64,000 nt of DNA from Acidobacteriota bacterium (GTDB lineage Bacteria; Acidobacteriota; Thermoanaerobaculia; Multivoradales; JAGPDF01). Under the pieces are notes generated by a model. It did no database searches, was not told the DNA's origin, and was given only the letters and a program-made list of their open reading frames with translations. Both the position numbers and the translations under genes were made by a program. Positions 8,594-17,012 of the stretch are shown piece by piece (position 1 is the stretch's first letter; each line of letters starts with the position of its first letter). The DNA lies in contig JACTMI010000008.1 in assembly GCA_014584695.1 (NCBI GenBank), positions 79,333 to 143,332 on the forward strand, written 5' to 3'.

Positions 8594-8606
8594 TAGGATG
8601 CGGCCC
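8594..8606 (+). promoter_or_regulatory. Leaderless-type -10 box before the M16 protease gene
   Basis: TAGGAT at 8594-8599, seven bases, then ATG at 8607. The alternative ATG at 8598 overlaps the box itself, so 8607 is preferred. Confidence 0.5.
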
Positions 8607-11537
8607 ATGACTCTCCTCTCCTCGCGTCGTCGCCTCCACCGCCTCGCCTCCGCCCTGGCGGGTCTGCTCGGCCTGGCGGCTCTCGGCGGCCTGCTCGGGT
8701 GCGCCACCGGCGGCGCTCCCGGCTCCTCCGCGCCGGTCGCTCCGCCCCCGCCTCTCGAAGCTGCCTCGACGCTCCGTCCAGGGATCCCCTCGGCGGACGA
8801 GCCGCTGCCGCTCGATCCGGCGGTGCGCGCCGGGCGGCTCGACAACGGGTTGCGCTACTTCGTCCGCGCCAACTCCCGGCCGGCGGCGCGCGCCGCGCTC
8901 TGGCTGGCGGTCGACGCCGGTTCGGTGCAGGAGGACGAAGACCAGGCCGGGCTCGCGCACTTTCTCGAGCACATGGCCTTCAACGGCACCGCGCAGTTCC
9001 CTAAGCGGGAGCTGGTCGCCTGGCTCGAAGGGACCGGCATGCGCTTCGGTCCGGACGTCAACGCCTGGACCAGCTTCGACGAGACCGTCTACATGCTGCT
9101 CGTGCCGACCGACGACCTGGCGATGCTCGGCCGGGGGCTCGAGGTGCTCGAGCAGTGGGCCTGCTGTCTGACCCTCGACCCCGCCGAGGTGGAGGCCGAG
9201 CGCGGCGTCGTGATCGAGGAGTGGCGGCTCGGGCGGGGCGCCGCGGCGCGTGTCCGCGACCGCCAGCTGCCGATCCTCTGGAGCGGCTCGCTCTACGCCG
9301 AGCGGCTGCCGATCGGCCGGCCGGAAGTGCTCGCCGCGGCGACACCCGAGCTGCTGCGCCGGTACCAACGCGAATGGTACCGGCCCGACCTGATGGCGGT
9401 GATCGCGGTCGGTGACTTCGATCCGGCGACGGTCGAGGCCGAGATCCAGGCCCGCTTCTCCGCGCTCGCCGCGCCGGCGGCGCCGCGAGCACGGACCTCG
9501 CCCGAGGTGCCGCTCCTGGACGAAGCGGTCGCCGACGTCGTCACCGACGCGGAGCTGCCGATGGCGGGCCTGTCGATCAGCCGGCGCGGCGAGCGCGAGC
9601 CGCGGGGGCGCGTCGCCGACTTCCGGCGCGATCTGGTGCGGAGCCTCTGGACCGGCCTGGTCAATGCCCGGCTGGACGAGCGGCGGCGCGCCGCCGAAGC
9701 CCCCTTCCTCTTCGCGGCCGCGGGCACCGGCGGCCTGCGCGGCGGGCGGCTCTTCCGGTTTCACACCGCCGCGGCGCCCGACCGGTTGACCGAGGCGTTC
9801 CGGTCGCTCGCGGCCGAAGCCGAGCGCGCCCGCCGCTTCGGCTTCTCGGCCGAGGAGCTCGAGCGGCGCAAGGCCGAGGTCCTGCGCGGCTACGAGAGCG
9901 CGCTCGCCGACCGCGACAAGACCGAGTCGGAGACGCTCGCGCGCGAGCTGCTCGGCCACGTGCTCGAGGGCTACGCCGTGCCCGGCATCGAGCGCGAGCT
10001 CGAGCTGGTCTCCACCCTGCTCCCCGGCATCACCCTGGCCGAAGTGCAGGCGGCCGGCGAGCGCTGGTTCGAGGGGCCCGCGGTGGTGCTGGCGAACCTG
10101 CCCGCGCGCGAGGACATCCCGGCGCCGACTCCCGAATCGCTGCTCGCCGAGCTCACCGCGGCCGCGGCGCTCGAGCTCGAGCCCTACGAGGACCGGACCA
10201 TCGCGGGGCCTCTGGTGCCCGAGGCACCGCAGCCCGGCCGGGTGGTCGAGGAGCGCGCGGTCCCCGAGCTCGAGCTGGTCGATTGGACGCTCTCGAACGG
10301 CGTGCGCGTCCTGCTCCGCCCCACCGATTTCAAGAACGACGAGGTCCTGCTGCGCGGCTTCCGGCCGGGCGGCCACTCGAACGCCACCGAGGAGGAGTAC
10401 GCCTCGGCGCGCTTCGCCTCGTCGATCCTGGCCGAGGGCGGGGCCGGGCGCTTCGACGCCGTGGCCCTGCGCAAGGCGCTCGCCGGCAAGCGCGCCGGCG
10501 CCGGCGCCCGCATCGACGAGCTCGAGGAGGAAGTTTCGGGCCGGGCCTCGCCGCGCGACCTCGAAACGATGTTCGAGCTCGCCTACCTCTCGGTGACCGC
10601 GCCGCGCGCCGATGCCGCCGCCTTCGAGTCGTTCCGCACGCGTCTGCGCGGCATGCTCGAGAACCGCCTGGCGCAGCCGCAGGCGCAGTTCGAGGACGAG
10701 TTCAACCTCCGCTTCTCCCAGCATCACCCGCGCCGGCAGCCCCCCACGCCGGCGAGCCTGGACGAGCTCGACCTCGCCGTCGCCGAGCGCTTCCACCGCT
10801 CGCGCTTCGCGCGCCCCGACGGCTTCACCTTCGTCCTGGTCGGCGCCTTCGAAATCGAAGTCATCCGCCCGTTGGTCGAGCGCTGGCTGGGCGGGCTGCC
10901 GGGCGGCGGCGACACCGCGGCGGCTCCGGGCTGGCGAGATCTCGGCATCGAGGCGCCGGCGGGGGTCCAGAGCTTCGAGCTGCGGCGCGGGCTCGAGCCG
11001 AAGGCGGCGCTCCGCCTGGTTTTCCACGGGCCGGCGAGCTTCGGCCGCGAGGAGCAGCACGTCTTGCGCTCGCTCGCGGACGCGCTCCGGATCGAGCTGC
11101 GCGAAGTCCTGCGCGAGGAAGAGGGGGGCACCTACGGCGTCAGCGTCTCGGGCGGGCTCACCGACCGACCGCGGCCGCGCTTCTCGCTCGCCATCGAGTT
11201 CGGGTGCGATCCGGAGCGTGCCGCCGAGCTCGAAGCAAGCCTCTTCGCGGCGCTCGAGCGGATCCGCGCCGAGGGGCCAGGCGAAGAGACGGTCGCCAAG
11301 GTCCGCGAGACCCAGCGCCGCGAGCGCGAGGTGGCGCTGCGCCAGAACGGCTTCTGGGCCGGCTCGCTGGAGGGCTACCTGCGCAACGGCTGGGACCCGC
11401 GCCTCATCCTCGCCCACGACGAGCTGATCGCGGCCTCGACCCCCGAAGCCCTGGCCGCCGCCGCCCGCCGCTACGCCGACCCGGCGCAGTACCTGCTCGG
11501 CAGACTGCTGCCGCAGGCAGTCCCCGCCACGCCCTGA
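8607..11537 (+). CDS. M16-family (pitrilysin/insulinase) zinc protease lipoprotein
   Basis: A 976-residue exported protease with two tandem M16 halves. The signal peptide ends in a lipobox with the lipidated cysteine at 32 (GGLLGC), so the mature enzyme is membrane-anchored. The first half has the inverted zinc site HxxEH (H118-E121-H122 in AHFLEHMAFNGT), with further acidic ligands in the EVEAERGVVIEEW region. The second half (from about residue 550, LSNGVRVLLRPT) lacks HxxEH, as expected for the non-catalytic partner domain that closes the peptide chamber. Size matches the PqqL/YmxG group of long M16 proteins. Substrates are unknown; peptides in the periplasm are likely. It is transcribed alone after a strong terminator. 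Confidence 0.93.
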   Translation: MTLLSSRRRLHRLASALAGLLGLAALGGLLGCATGGAPGSSAPVAPPPPLEAASTLRPGIPSADEPLPLDPAVRAGRLDNGLRYFVRANSRPAARAALWLAVDAGSVQEDEDQAGLAHFLEHMAFNGTAQFPKRELVAWLEGTGMRFGPDVNAWTSFDETVYMLLVPTDDLAMLGRGLEVLEQWACCLTLDPAEVEAERGVVIEEWRLGRGAAARVRDRQLPILWSGSLYAERLPIGRPEVLAAATPELLRRYQREWYRPDLMAVIAVGDFDPATVEAEIQARFSALAAPAAPRARTSPEVPLLDEAVADVVTDAELPMAGLSISRRGEREPRGRVADFRRDLVRSLWTGLVNARLDERRRAAEAPFLFAAAGTGGLRGGRLFRFHTAAAPDRLTEAFRSLAAEAERARRFGFSAEELERRKAEVLRGYESALADRDKTESETLARELLGHVLEGYAVPGIERELELVSTLLPGITLAEVQAAGERWFEGPAVVLANLPAREDIPAPTPESLLAELTAAAALELEPYEDRTIAGPLVPEAPQPGRVVEERAVPELELVDWTLSNGVRVLLRPTDFKNDEVLLRGFRPGGHSNATEEEYASARFASSILAEGGAGRFDAVALRKALAGKRAGAGARIDELEEEVSGRASPRDLETMFELAYLSVTAPRADAAAFESFRTRLRGMLENRLAQPQAQFEDEFNLRFSQHHPRRQPPTPASLDELDLAVAERFHRSRFARPDGFTFVLVGAFEIEVIRPLVERWLGGLPGGGDTAAAPGWRDLGIEAPAGVQSFELRRGLEPKAALRLVFHGPASFGREEQHVLRSLADALRIELREVLREEEGGTYGVSVSGGLTDRPRPRFSLAIEFGCDPERAAELEASLFAALERIRAEGPGEETVAKVRETQRREREVALRQNGFWAGSLEGYLRNGWDPRLILAHDELIAASTPEALAAAARRYADPAQYLLGRLLPQAVPATP

Positions 11538-11565
11538 TCGCGACGCGAGGCGGCGGCGCGGCCCG

Positions 11566-12735
11566 TCACCCGGCGAGCGCCGCGAGCAGCTGCGCGACGG
11601 CGAGGCCGAGGTAGGTGCCGAGGACGTTGCCGACGACGGCGAGCAGGAGACCGACGGGGGCCAGGCCAGGCTGGTAGATCTCGGCGACGATCGGGGCCGA
11701 GGAGTAGCCGCCGATCGCGGCCTGGCTGGCGGCGCCGAGGAAGAACGAGGGCGCGCGCAGCAGACGCAGCGCGCCCAGGAGCACCAGCGCGTGGACGGCG
11801 ATGACGATCCCCCCCGCGACGATCCACAGCGGCTGGGCGACGACGGTCCGGAGATTCGCCTGCGCCCCCACCGAGGCGAGCAGCAGGAAGAAGGCGGCGT
11901 AGCCCAGGCTCGAGGCGCCCGCGCCGTCGTAGCGCGCGAGCGGCGACAGCGACAGCAGCAGGCCGCCGGTGGTGACGATCAGGATCCCCCAGGCGAACGG
12001 CGTCAGCACGTCACCCAGCGGCGGCAGCAGGCGGCCGAGCGCCATGCCGGCGGCGGCCACCGTGAGCGCGATAGCGACCAGGAGGGTAGCGTCCGCCACC
12101 GTGGTCGGCCGCCGGTCGCGCTCGATCCGCGCCGCGATCCGCCGGCCGATCGTCTCGACGGCGCCCCGCTCGGCACGCAGCCGCCGATCGAGCGCCGGCT
12201 GGCGCGCCGAGAGCGCCACCAGGATCCCCATCCAGCTGTAGCCGACGACCGTGTCGACCAGGATCGCGATCCCCTGCGTGTCCGCGGACAGCCCGAGCGC
12301 GGTCGACACCGCCACCAGGTTCGCGCTGCCGCCGGTCCAGGTCCCCACCAGCGCCGCCAGACCCTTCCACGCGTCCGGCCCGAGCGCCCCGCCGAGCAGC
12401 AGGAACGCCGCGATCGCACCGAGCGAGATGCCGAGGCAGCCGGCGGCCATCGCCAGCAGGGCCTTCGGGCCCAGCCGCGCGATCATCCGCAGGTCCGAGG
12501 AGAGCAGCAGCAGCACCAGCGCCGCCGGCAGCAGGTGGCGGGCGAGAGCTCCGTAGAGCGGGCTCGCCGCCGGCAGCAGGCCCAACGAGGTCGCGACCAT
12601 GGGCAGCAGATAGATCCAGAAGATCGCCGGCAGCCGGCGGAAGAGCGGCTGGAGCGCCGGCAGCCGGTCGAGCTGCAGCACCAGGGCGACCAGGGCGGCG
12701 AGAACGGCGAGCAGGGCGAAGGGGGACTCGATCAA
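11566..12735 (-). CDS. DUF819-family polytopic membrane protein
   Basis: A 389-residue inner-membrane protein with about ten hydrophobic segments. The start (LFRRLPAIFWIYLLPMVAT), the charged-free helices around GCLGISLGAIAAFLLLG and the motif GTWTGGSANLVAVSTALGLS are typical of DUF819 (YjcL) proteins, relatives of the glutamate/CPA-type symporters. Substrate is unknown. The TTG at 12735 is the only in-frame start near the first helix, preceded by a GGGGGA-type site. It is convergent with the M16 gene and divergent from the sigma factor gene, so it forms a single-gene unit. Confidence 0.85.
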   Translation of the reverse strand: MIESPFALLAVLAALVALVLQLDRLPALQPLFRRLPAIFWIYLLPMVATSLGLLPAASPLYGALARHLLPAALVLLLLSSDLRMIARLGPKALLAMAAGCLGISLGAIAAFLLLGGALGPDAWKGLAALVGTWTGGSANLVAVSTALGLSADTQGIAILVDTVVGYSWMGILVALSARQPALDRRLRAERGAVETIGRRIAARIERDRRPTTVADATLLVAIALTVAAAGMALGRLLPPLGDVLTPFAWGILIVTTGGLLLSLSPLARYDGAGASSLGYAAFFLLLASVGAQANLRTVVAQPLWIVAGGIVIAVHALVLLGALRLLRAPSFFLGAASQAAIGGYSSAPIVAEIYQPGLAPVGLLLAVVGNVLGTYLGLAVAQLLAALAG

Positions 12736-12809
12736 CCGGCGCAGCTTCCCCCACGGGCGCGCGAGCGGTCAACCAGGCCGCCCGCTCGACGGCCGGCCCG
12801 CCCGAGCGC

Positions 12810-12822
12810 TAGTCTCGGTCCG
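12810..12822 (+). promoter_or_regulatory. Leaderless-type -10 box before the ECF sigma gene
   Basis: TAGTCT at 12810-12815, seven bases, then GTG at 12823; there is no Shine-Dalgarno sequence. Confidence 0.5.
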
Positions 12823-13509
12823 GTGACCGATGGCGCGCTCGAATCGTCCGCTCAGGACCGCCAGCGCCGCGGCTCCGGGCCCGGGCCGGCCGGCGCCGAT
12901 GGCGCGACGTCGAACCGCGTCGACGACGAGGCCGCGTTGTTGACCGCGCTGCGCGCCGGCGACGAACGGGCCTTCGAGCGGCTGGTCGTCGAGCAGGGGG
13001 GCCGGCTGCTGGCGGTCGCCCGCCGCCTCCTGCGCAACGACGAGGACGCCCGCGACTGCCTGCAAGAGTGCTTCGTGCAGGCGTTCCGGGCCCTGCCCCG
13101 CTTCGAGGGTCAGGCCAAGCTCTCGACCTGGCTCCACCGCATCGTCGTCAACGCCGCGCTGATGAAGCTGCGCGGCCGGCGCGCCCGCCCCGAGGGGTCG
13201 ATCGAGTCGCTGCTCCCCAGCTTCCACGAGGACGGTCACTCGACGGTCTCCTTCCGAGACTGGACACCCGGGGCCGACGAGCTGCTCGAGCGCGAGGAGG
13301 TCCGGGCGCTGGTGCGCGCGGCGATCGACCAGCTGCCCGAGAGCCATCGCACGGTGCTCGTCCTGCGCGACCTCGAAGAGCTCGACACCGCCGAGGCCGC
13401 CGCCGCCTTGGGCATCAGCCCGAACGCCGTCAAGATCCGGCTCCATCGCGCCCGCCAGGCGCTGCGCCAGCAGCTGGACCTGCGACTGAGAGAGGGGTAC
13501 CTGGCTTGA
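12823..13509 (+). CDS. ECF-type RNA polymerase sigma factor
   Basis: A 228-residue sigma-70 family protein. A roughly 35-residue, probably flexible N-terminal extension precedes region 2, where the core-binding and -10 reading helices are clear (NDEDARDCLQECFVQAFRAL, then LSTWLHRIVVNAALMKLR). After a variable linker comes region 4 with the -35 reading helix-turn-helix (LDTAEAAAALGISPNAVKIR, then LHRARQALRQQL). The gene overlaps by 4 bases a small zinc-finger protein at 13506, its likely anti-sigma factor. Such pairs often respond to envelope or oxidative stress. The GTG at 12823 follows the TAGTCT box; the open frame extends far upstream only because of GC bias. Confidence 0.9.
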   Translation: MTDGALESSAQDRQRRGSGPGPAGADGATSNRVDDEAALLTALRAGDERAFERLVVEQGGRLLAVARRLLRNDEDARDCLQECFVQAFRALPRFEGQAKLSTWLHRIVVNAALMKLRGRRARPEGSIESLLPSFHEDGHSTVSFRDWTPGADELLEREEVRALVRAAIDQLPESHRTVLVLRDLEELDTAEAAAALGISPNAVKIRLHRARQALRQQLDLRLREGYLA

Positions 13510-13784
13510 GATCCCGCATCGGCAAGCTGGTCGAATCCGGGGGTGAGCTCTACCTCACTTGCGAAGAGGTCATCGGCTTCCTGCTCGAGTACCTGGACCA
13601 CGAGCTCGAACCCGAGGAGGAGCGCAACTTCGAACGGCACCTGGCGATCTGCCCATCGTGCGTCGCCTACCTCGCCACCTACCGGGAGTCGATCCGGCTC
13701 GCGCGTGGCGCCGAGGCGGCCGCGCCGGTGCCGGAGCCGGCGCCCGAGCTGGTGCGCGCCATTCTCGCCGCCCGCGGGCGCTAA
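13506..13784 (+). CDS. Small soluble zinc-finger (zf-HC2/ZAS-type) anti-sigma factor
   Basis: A 92-residue protein begins at a TTG that overlaps the stop of the sigma gene (TTGA), showing translational coupling. It carries the anti-sigma zinc signature CEEVIGFLLEYLDHELEPEE followed by FERHLAICPSC: a cysteine, a histidine and the closing CxxC. The helix LLEYLDHEL is the part that normally packs against the sigma factor. There is no transmembrane segment, so it is cytoplasmic, like RsrA or ChrR, and may release sigma on oxidation of the zinc thiols. Predicted partner: the ECF factor at 12823. Confidence 0.85.
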   Translation: MRSRIGKLVESGGELYLTCEEVIGFLLEYLDHELEPEEERNFERHLAICPSCVAYLATYRESIRLARGAEAAAPVPEPAPELVRAILAARGR

Positions 13785-13810
13785 GCGGGTCGACGCCGGA
13801 GAGGAAAACC

Positions 13811-14533
13811 ATGACCTTCGATCTCTCGGGGCAAGTGGCGCTGGTGACCGGGGCGTCCGGGGCGCTCGGCGGCGTGCTGACGCGGCGTCTGGTGGCCGCC
13901 GGGGCGCGCGTCGCCGCGACCGGCCGCGACGGCGAGCGGCTGCTGGCCGCCCTCCTCGACGCCGGCCTCGAGCCGTCCGCACGGCTGACGGCGCACGCGG
14001 TCGACCTGGTGGACGCGGCCGCGGTCGAGGCGCTGGTCGCGGAGGTCGTCCGCCGCCATGGGCGGCTGGACCACCTGTTCAACGTCGCCGGGACCTTCGC
14101 GGCCGCCGACAGCGTCGAAGCCACCCCGGACGAGCTCTGGGCCCGGCTCTGGGACGCCAACTTCCGCGCCACCCTCCACGCCTGCCGGGCCGCGGCGCCG
14201 GTGATGAAGCGGCAGGGCGCCGGCACGATCGTCAACGTCGGCGCGCGCGCCGCGCTCGCGGGTGGCGCCGGCGTCGCCGCTTACAGCGTGTCGAAGACCG
14301 CCGTGATGCGGCTGACCGAGAGCCTGGCGGCCGAGGGCAAGCGGCACGGCGTGCGGGTCAATTGCGTCCTGCCGGGGACGCTCGACACCCCGGCCAACCA
14401 CGCCGCCATGCCGACCGCGAAGCCCGCCGGCTGGATCGAGCTCGACGCCCTGGTCGACGTTCTGCTCTTCCTCGCCTCCCCCGCCGCCCGCGCGCTCCAC
14501 GGCGCCGCCATCCCGGTCTTCGGCGCCGGCTAG
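13811..14533 (+). CDS. Short-chain dehydrogenase/reductase (SDR)
   Basis: An NAD(P)-dependent oxidoreductase of 240 residues, the standard classical SDR length. The cofactor motif TGASGALG follows the first strand (VALVTGASGALGGVLTRRL); the adenine-site region is HAVDLVD and the central NVAG is present. The catalytic YxxxK is in AAYSVSKTAV. The usual catalytic serine position reads NVGARAAL, where a serine is not obvious, so activity may be altered or the residue shifted. The C-terminal part (VNCVLPGTLDTPANHAAMP) fits an SDR acting on a small alcohol or a sugar. Ribosome site GAGAGGAA precedes the ATG. It begins 26 bases after the anti-sigma gene and may be in the same transcript. Confidence 0.88.
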   Translation: MTFDLSGQVALVTGASGALGGVLTRRLVAAGARVAATGRDGERLLAALLDAGLEPSARLTAHAVDLVDAAAVEALVAEVVRRHGRLDHLFNVAGTFAAADSVEATPDELWARLWDANFRATLHACRAAAPVMKRQGAGTIVNVGARAALAGGAGVAAYSVSKTAVMRLTESLAAEGKRHGVRVNCVLPGTLDTPANHAAMPTAKPAGWIELDALVDVLLFLASPAARALHGAAIPVFGAG

Positions 14534-14558
14534 CTCCCGCCACCCGACACCCCGCCCT

Positions 14559-14573
14559 TAGAATCGTCGCGCC
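14559..14573 (+). promoter_or_regulatory. -10 box directly before the dipeptide epimerase gene
   Basis: TAGAAT at 14559-14564, nine bases, then ATG at 14574. No Shine-Dalgarno sequence; the leader would be about two or three bases. Confidence 0.45.
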
Positions 14574-15584
14574 ATGACGACCTTCCGCCACCGGACGATC
14601 GAGCTCGCGCTGCGCACGCCGTTCCGGCTCTCGCGCGGCACTTCCGCCACCCGCCACAACGTGCTCTTCGAGCTCGAGCACGACGGTGCTCGCGGCCGCG
14701 GCGAGGCGGCGCCGATTCCGCGCTACGGCGAGAGCGCCGAGTCGGCGACGGCCGCCCTCGAGGCGATGGCCGCCGGCCTGGACGATCCGCGCGCTTACGC
14801 CGAGCTCGCCGCCGAGCGCGCCGTCCCCGGCCAGCGGGCGGCGCAGGCCGCGTTCGACGTCGCGCTCCACGACCTCGCCGCCCGCCGGCTCGGCGTGCCG
14901 GTCCGCGAGCTGCTCGGCATCGGCCGGCGCGATCTGCCGCCGACTTCGTGGACGATCGGCGTCGATCCGATCCCGGAAGCGCTGGAAAAGGTGGCGGCGG
15001 CGCGGCGGTTCGAGGTGCTCAAGGTCAAGATGGGGGTCGAGGGCGACCTCGAGCTGCTGCGGGCGATTCGTGGCGCCACGGGGCAGGCGATCCGGATCGA
15101 CGCCAACGAGGGTTGGACGCTCGAGGGCGCGCGGGAGCGGCTGCCGGAGCTCGCTCGGCTGGGGGTCGAGCTGGTCGAGCAGCCGCTGCCCGCGGGGCGG
15201 CTCGAACAGACCCGGGCGCTGCGCGCGGCGAGCCCGCTGCCGCTGGTCGCAGACGAGGATGTCCACGACGCGGCGGACGTGCCGAAGCTGGCCGGCGTCT
15301 ACGACGGCATCAACGTCAAGCTGGCCAAGTGCGGAGGGATCTCGGGGGCGCTGGCGCTGATCGCGACGGCGCGGGCGCACGGCATGAAGATCCTGCTCGG
15401 CTGCATGGTCGAGAGCTCGCTCGGGATCGCGGCGGCGTTGGCGGTGGCGCCGCTCGTGGACTGGATCGATCTCGACGGGAGCCTGCTGGTGTCGAACGAT
15501 CCGTTCTCCGGCCTGGAGCTCGACGGCGGGCGATTGCGGCTGCCGGAGGGTCCGGGTTTGGGGGTCGAGCCGGTGGCCAGTTGA
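14574..15584 (+). CDS. L-Ala-D/L-Glu (dipeptide) epimerase, enolase superfamily
   Basis: A cytoplasmic enzyme of 336 residues that interconverts L-Ala-D-Glu and L-Ala-L-Glu, a step of murein peptide recycling (YcjG/YkfB type). The muconate-lactonising fold is complete: general base KVK (K150, K152 in LKVKMG), metal ligands D176 (RIDANEGW), E202 (VEQPLP) and D227 (VADED), and the opposing lysine K249 (INVKLAKCGG). GCMVESS near the end is the dipeptide-epimerase specificity region. It has its own -10 box and is followed after 21 bases by lysA, itself overlapping a penicillin-binding-fold lipoprotein gene, so peptides, DAP and wall enzymes cluster here. Confidence 0.9.
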   Translation: MTTFRHRTIELALRTPFRLSRGTSATRHNVLFELEHDGARGRGEAAPIPRYGESAESATAALEAMAAGLDDPRAYAELAAERAVPGQRAAQAAFDVALHDLAARRLGVPVRELLGIGRRDLPPTSWTIGVDPIPEALEKVAAARRFEVLKVKMGVEGDLELLRAIRGATGQAIRIDANEGWTLEGARERLPELARLGVELVEQPLPAGRLEQTRALRAASPLPLVADEDVHDAADVPKLAGVYDGINVKLAKCGGISGALALIATARAHGMKILLGCMVESSLGIAAALAVAPLVDWIDLDGSLLVSNDPFSGLELDGGRLRLPEGPGLGVEPVAS

Positions 15585-15593
15585 GCCCCTCGA

Positions 15594-15605
15594 TATGATT
15601 CCTGG
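15594..15605 (+). promoter_or_regulatory. Leaderless-type -10 box before lysA
   Basis: TATGAT at 15594-15599, six bases, then ATG at 15606. No ribosome site. It begins inside the 21-base gap after the epimerase gene. Confidence 0.55.
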
Positions 15606-17012
15606 ATGAGCTCTTTCGAATGGCGCGACGGCCGCCTCCACGCCGACGAGATTCCGGTGGAGGCGATCGCGGAAGCGGTCGGCACGCCGACGTACGTCTA
15701 CTCGGCGACCGCGATCCGGGCGGCGTACCGACGGCTCCAGACCGCCTTCGCGCCGCTCGACGCCGAGCTGCACTACGCCGTCAAGGCGAGCCCGAACCTC
15801 CACCTGTGCCGGCTCTTGCGCTCGCTCGGCGCGGGCATGGACGTGGTCTCGGGGGGCGAGCTGGAGCGGGCCTGGCTCGCCGGCGCGCCGATGTCGGAGA
15901 TCGTGTTCGCGGGGGTGGGCAAGAGCGACGACGAGCTGCGGGCCGCGCTCGACGGGCGGGCGAGCCCGCTCACCGCCGCCGAGGCCGCGCGCTTCGGCGC
16001 TCCGGATCCGGCGGGCCGCGGGCCGGTCGGCCGCTTCAACGTCGAGTCGGAGAGCGAGCTCGAGCGGATCGCGGCGATCGCCACCGAGCTGGGGGCGACG
16101 GCGCGCTTCTGTCTGCGGGTGAATCCGAACGTCGATCCGCACACCCACGAATACACGACCACCGGCAAGAAGGAGAACAAGTTCGGCATCGACGCCGACC
16201 GGATCGCCGGCGTGGTCGAGCGCTGGGGGGGAGCGCCCGGGCTCGCCTTCGAGGGCCTGCACGTCCACATCGGCTCGCCGGTGCCGGAGATCGAGCCCTA
16301 CGCCGAGGCCATCGCGGTCGTGCTCGAGCTCGCCGACGAGCTCGGGCGTCGGGGGCACCCGGTCTCGACGCTGAACCTGGGCGGCGGCTGGCCGATCCCT
16401 TACACCGAAGGCGCGGTGCCGCCGATCGAGGCCTACGCCGAGCGCATCGTGCCGCTGCTCGAGGAGCGCGCCCGCGGAGGCCTCGCGGTGCTGCTCGAGC
16501 CGGGCCGCTCGATCCTCGCCAACTCCGGCGTGCTGGTGGCGCGCGTCCAGCACGTCAAGCGCGGCCGCGCCAAGACCTTCGTCATCTGCGACGGCGGCAT
16601 GCACACGTTGATCCGGCCAGCGCTCTACCGCGCCTTCCACTTCGTCTGGCCGGCGGCCTGGAGCGGGCCGGCGCCGCGCTGGGTCGAGGACTCGGCGGCG
16701 GAGGGCGGCGGGCAGGGCGACGGCCTCGAGGTCTGCGACATCGTCGGACCGATCTGCGAGACCGGCGACTTCCTGGCGCGCGATCGCGCCCTGCCGCCGA
16801 TGCGGCGCGGCGAGCTGCTGGCGGTCTTCTCGGCCGGCGCCTACGGCATGTCGATGGCCTCGAACTACAACGATCACGGCCGGCCCGCCGAGGTTTTGGT
16901 CGACGGCGACCGGGCGCGCGTCATCAACGAGCGCCAGCCGCTCGCGGCGCTGCTCGCGACCGAGGCGAGCGTGCGCGAGCTACGGCTCGCGCGCCCCGGC
17001 GTGCCGGCGTGA
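15606..17012 (+). CDS. lysA: Diaminopimelate decarboxylase
   Basis: A PLP-dependent fold-type III decarboxylase converting meso-diaminopimelate to L-lysine. The 468-residue protein has the PLP lysine K60 in HYAVKASPN, the glycine-rich phosphate site (LNLGGGWPI), the substrate-binding EPGRSI segment, and the catalytic cysteine region EVCDIVGPICETGDFL near the C-terminus. An insertion around residues 355-375 (AWSGPAPRWVEDSAAEGG) makes it longer than the 420-residue norm. In this setting, next to a dipeptide epimerase and a wall hydrolase-fold lipoprotein, it may serve both biosynthesis and use of recycled DAP. Its stop overlaps the next start (GTGA). Confidence 0.95.
   Translation: MSSFEWRDGRLHADEIPVEAIAEAVGTPTYVYSATAIRAAYRRLQTAFAPLDAELHYAVKASPNLHLCRLLRSLGAGMDVVSGGELERAWLAGAPMSEIVFAGVGKSDDELRAALDGRASPLTAAEAARFGAPDPAGRGPVGRFNVESESELERIAAIATELGATARFCLRVNPNVDPHTHEYTTTGKKENKFGIDADRIAGVVERWGGAPGLAFEGLHVHIGSPVPEIEPYAEAIAVVLELADELGRRGHPVSTLNLGGGWPIPYTEGAVPPIEAYAERIVPLLEERARGGLAVLLEPGRSILANSGVLVARVQHVKRGRAKTFVICDGGMHTLIRPALYRAFHFVWPAAWSGPAPRWVEDSAAEGGGQGDGLEVCDIVGPICETGDFLARDRALPPMRRGELLAVFSAGAYGMSMASNYNDHGRPAEVLVDGDRARVINERQPLAALLATEASVRELRLARPGVPA

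Noticed and set aside
8505-11417. 970-codon minus-strand frame opposite the M16 protease
   Set aside because: Mirror of the codon bias of the protease gene; no motif, no ribosome site, and it begins within the terminator.
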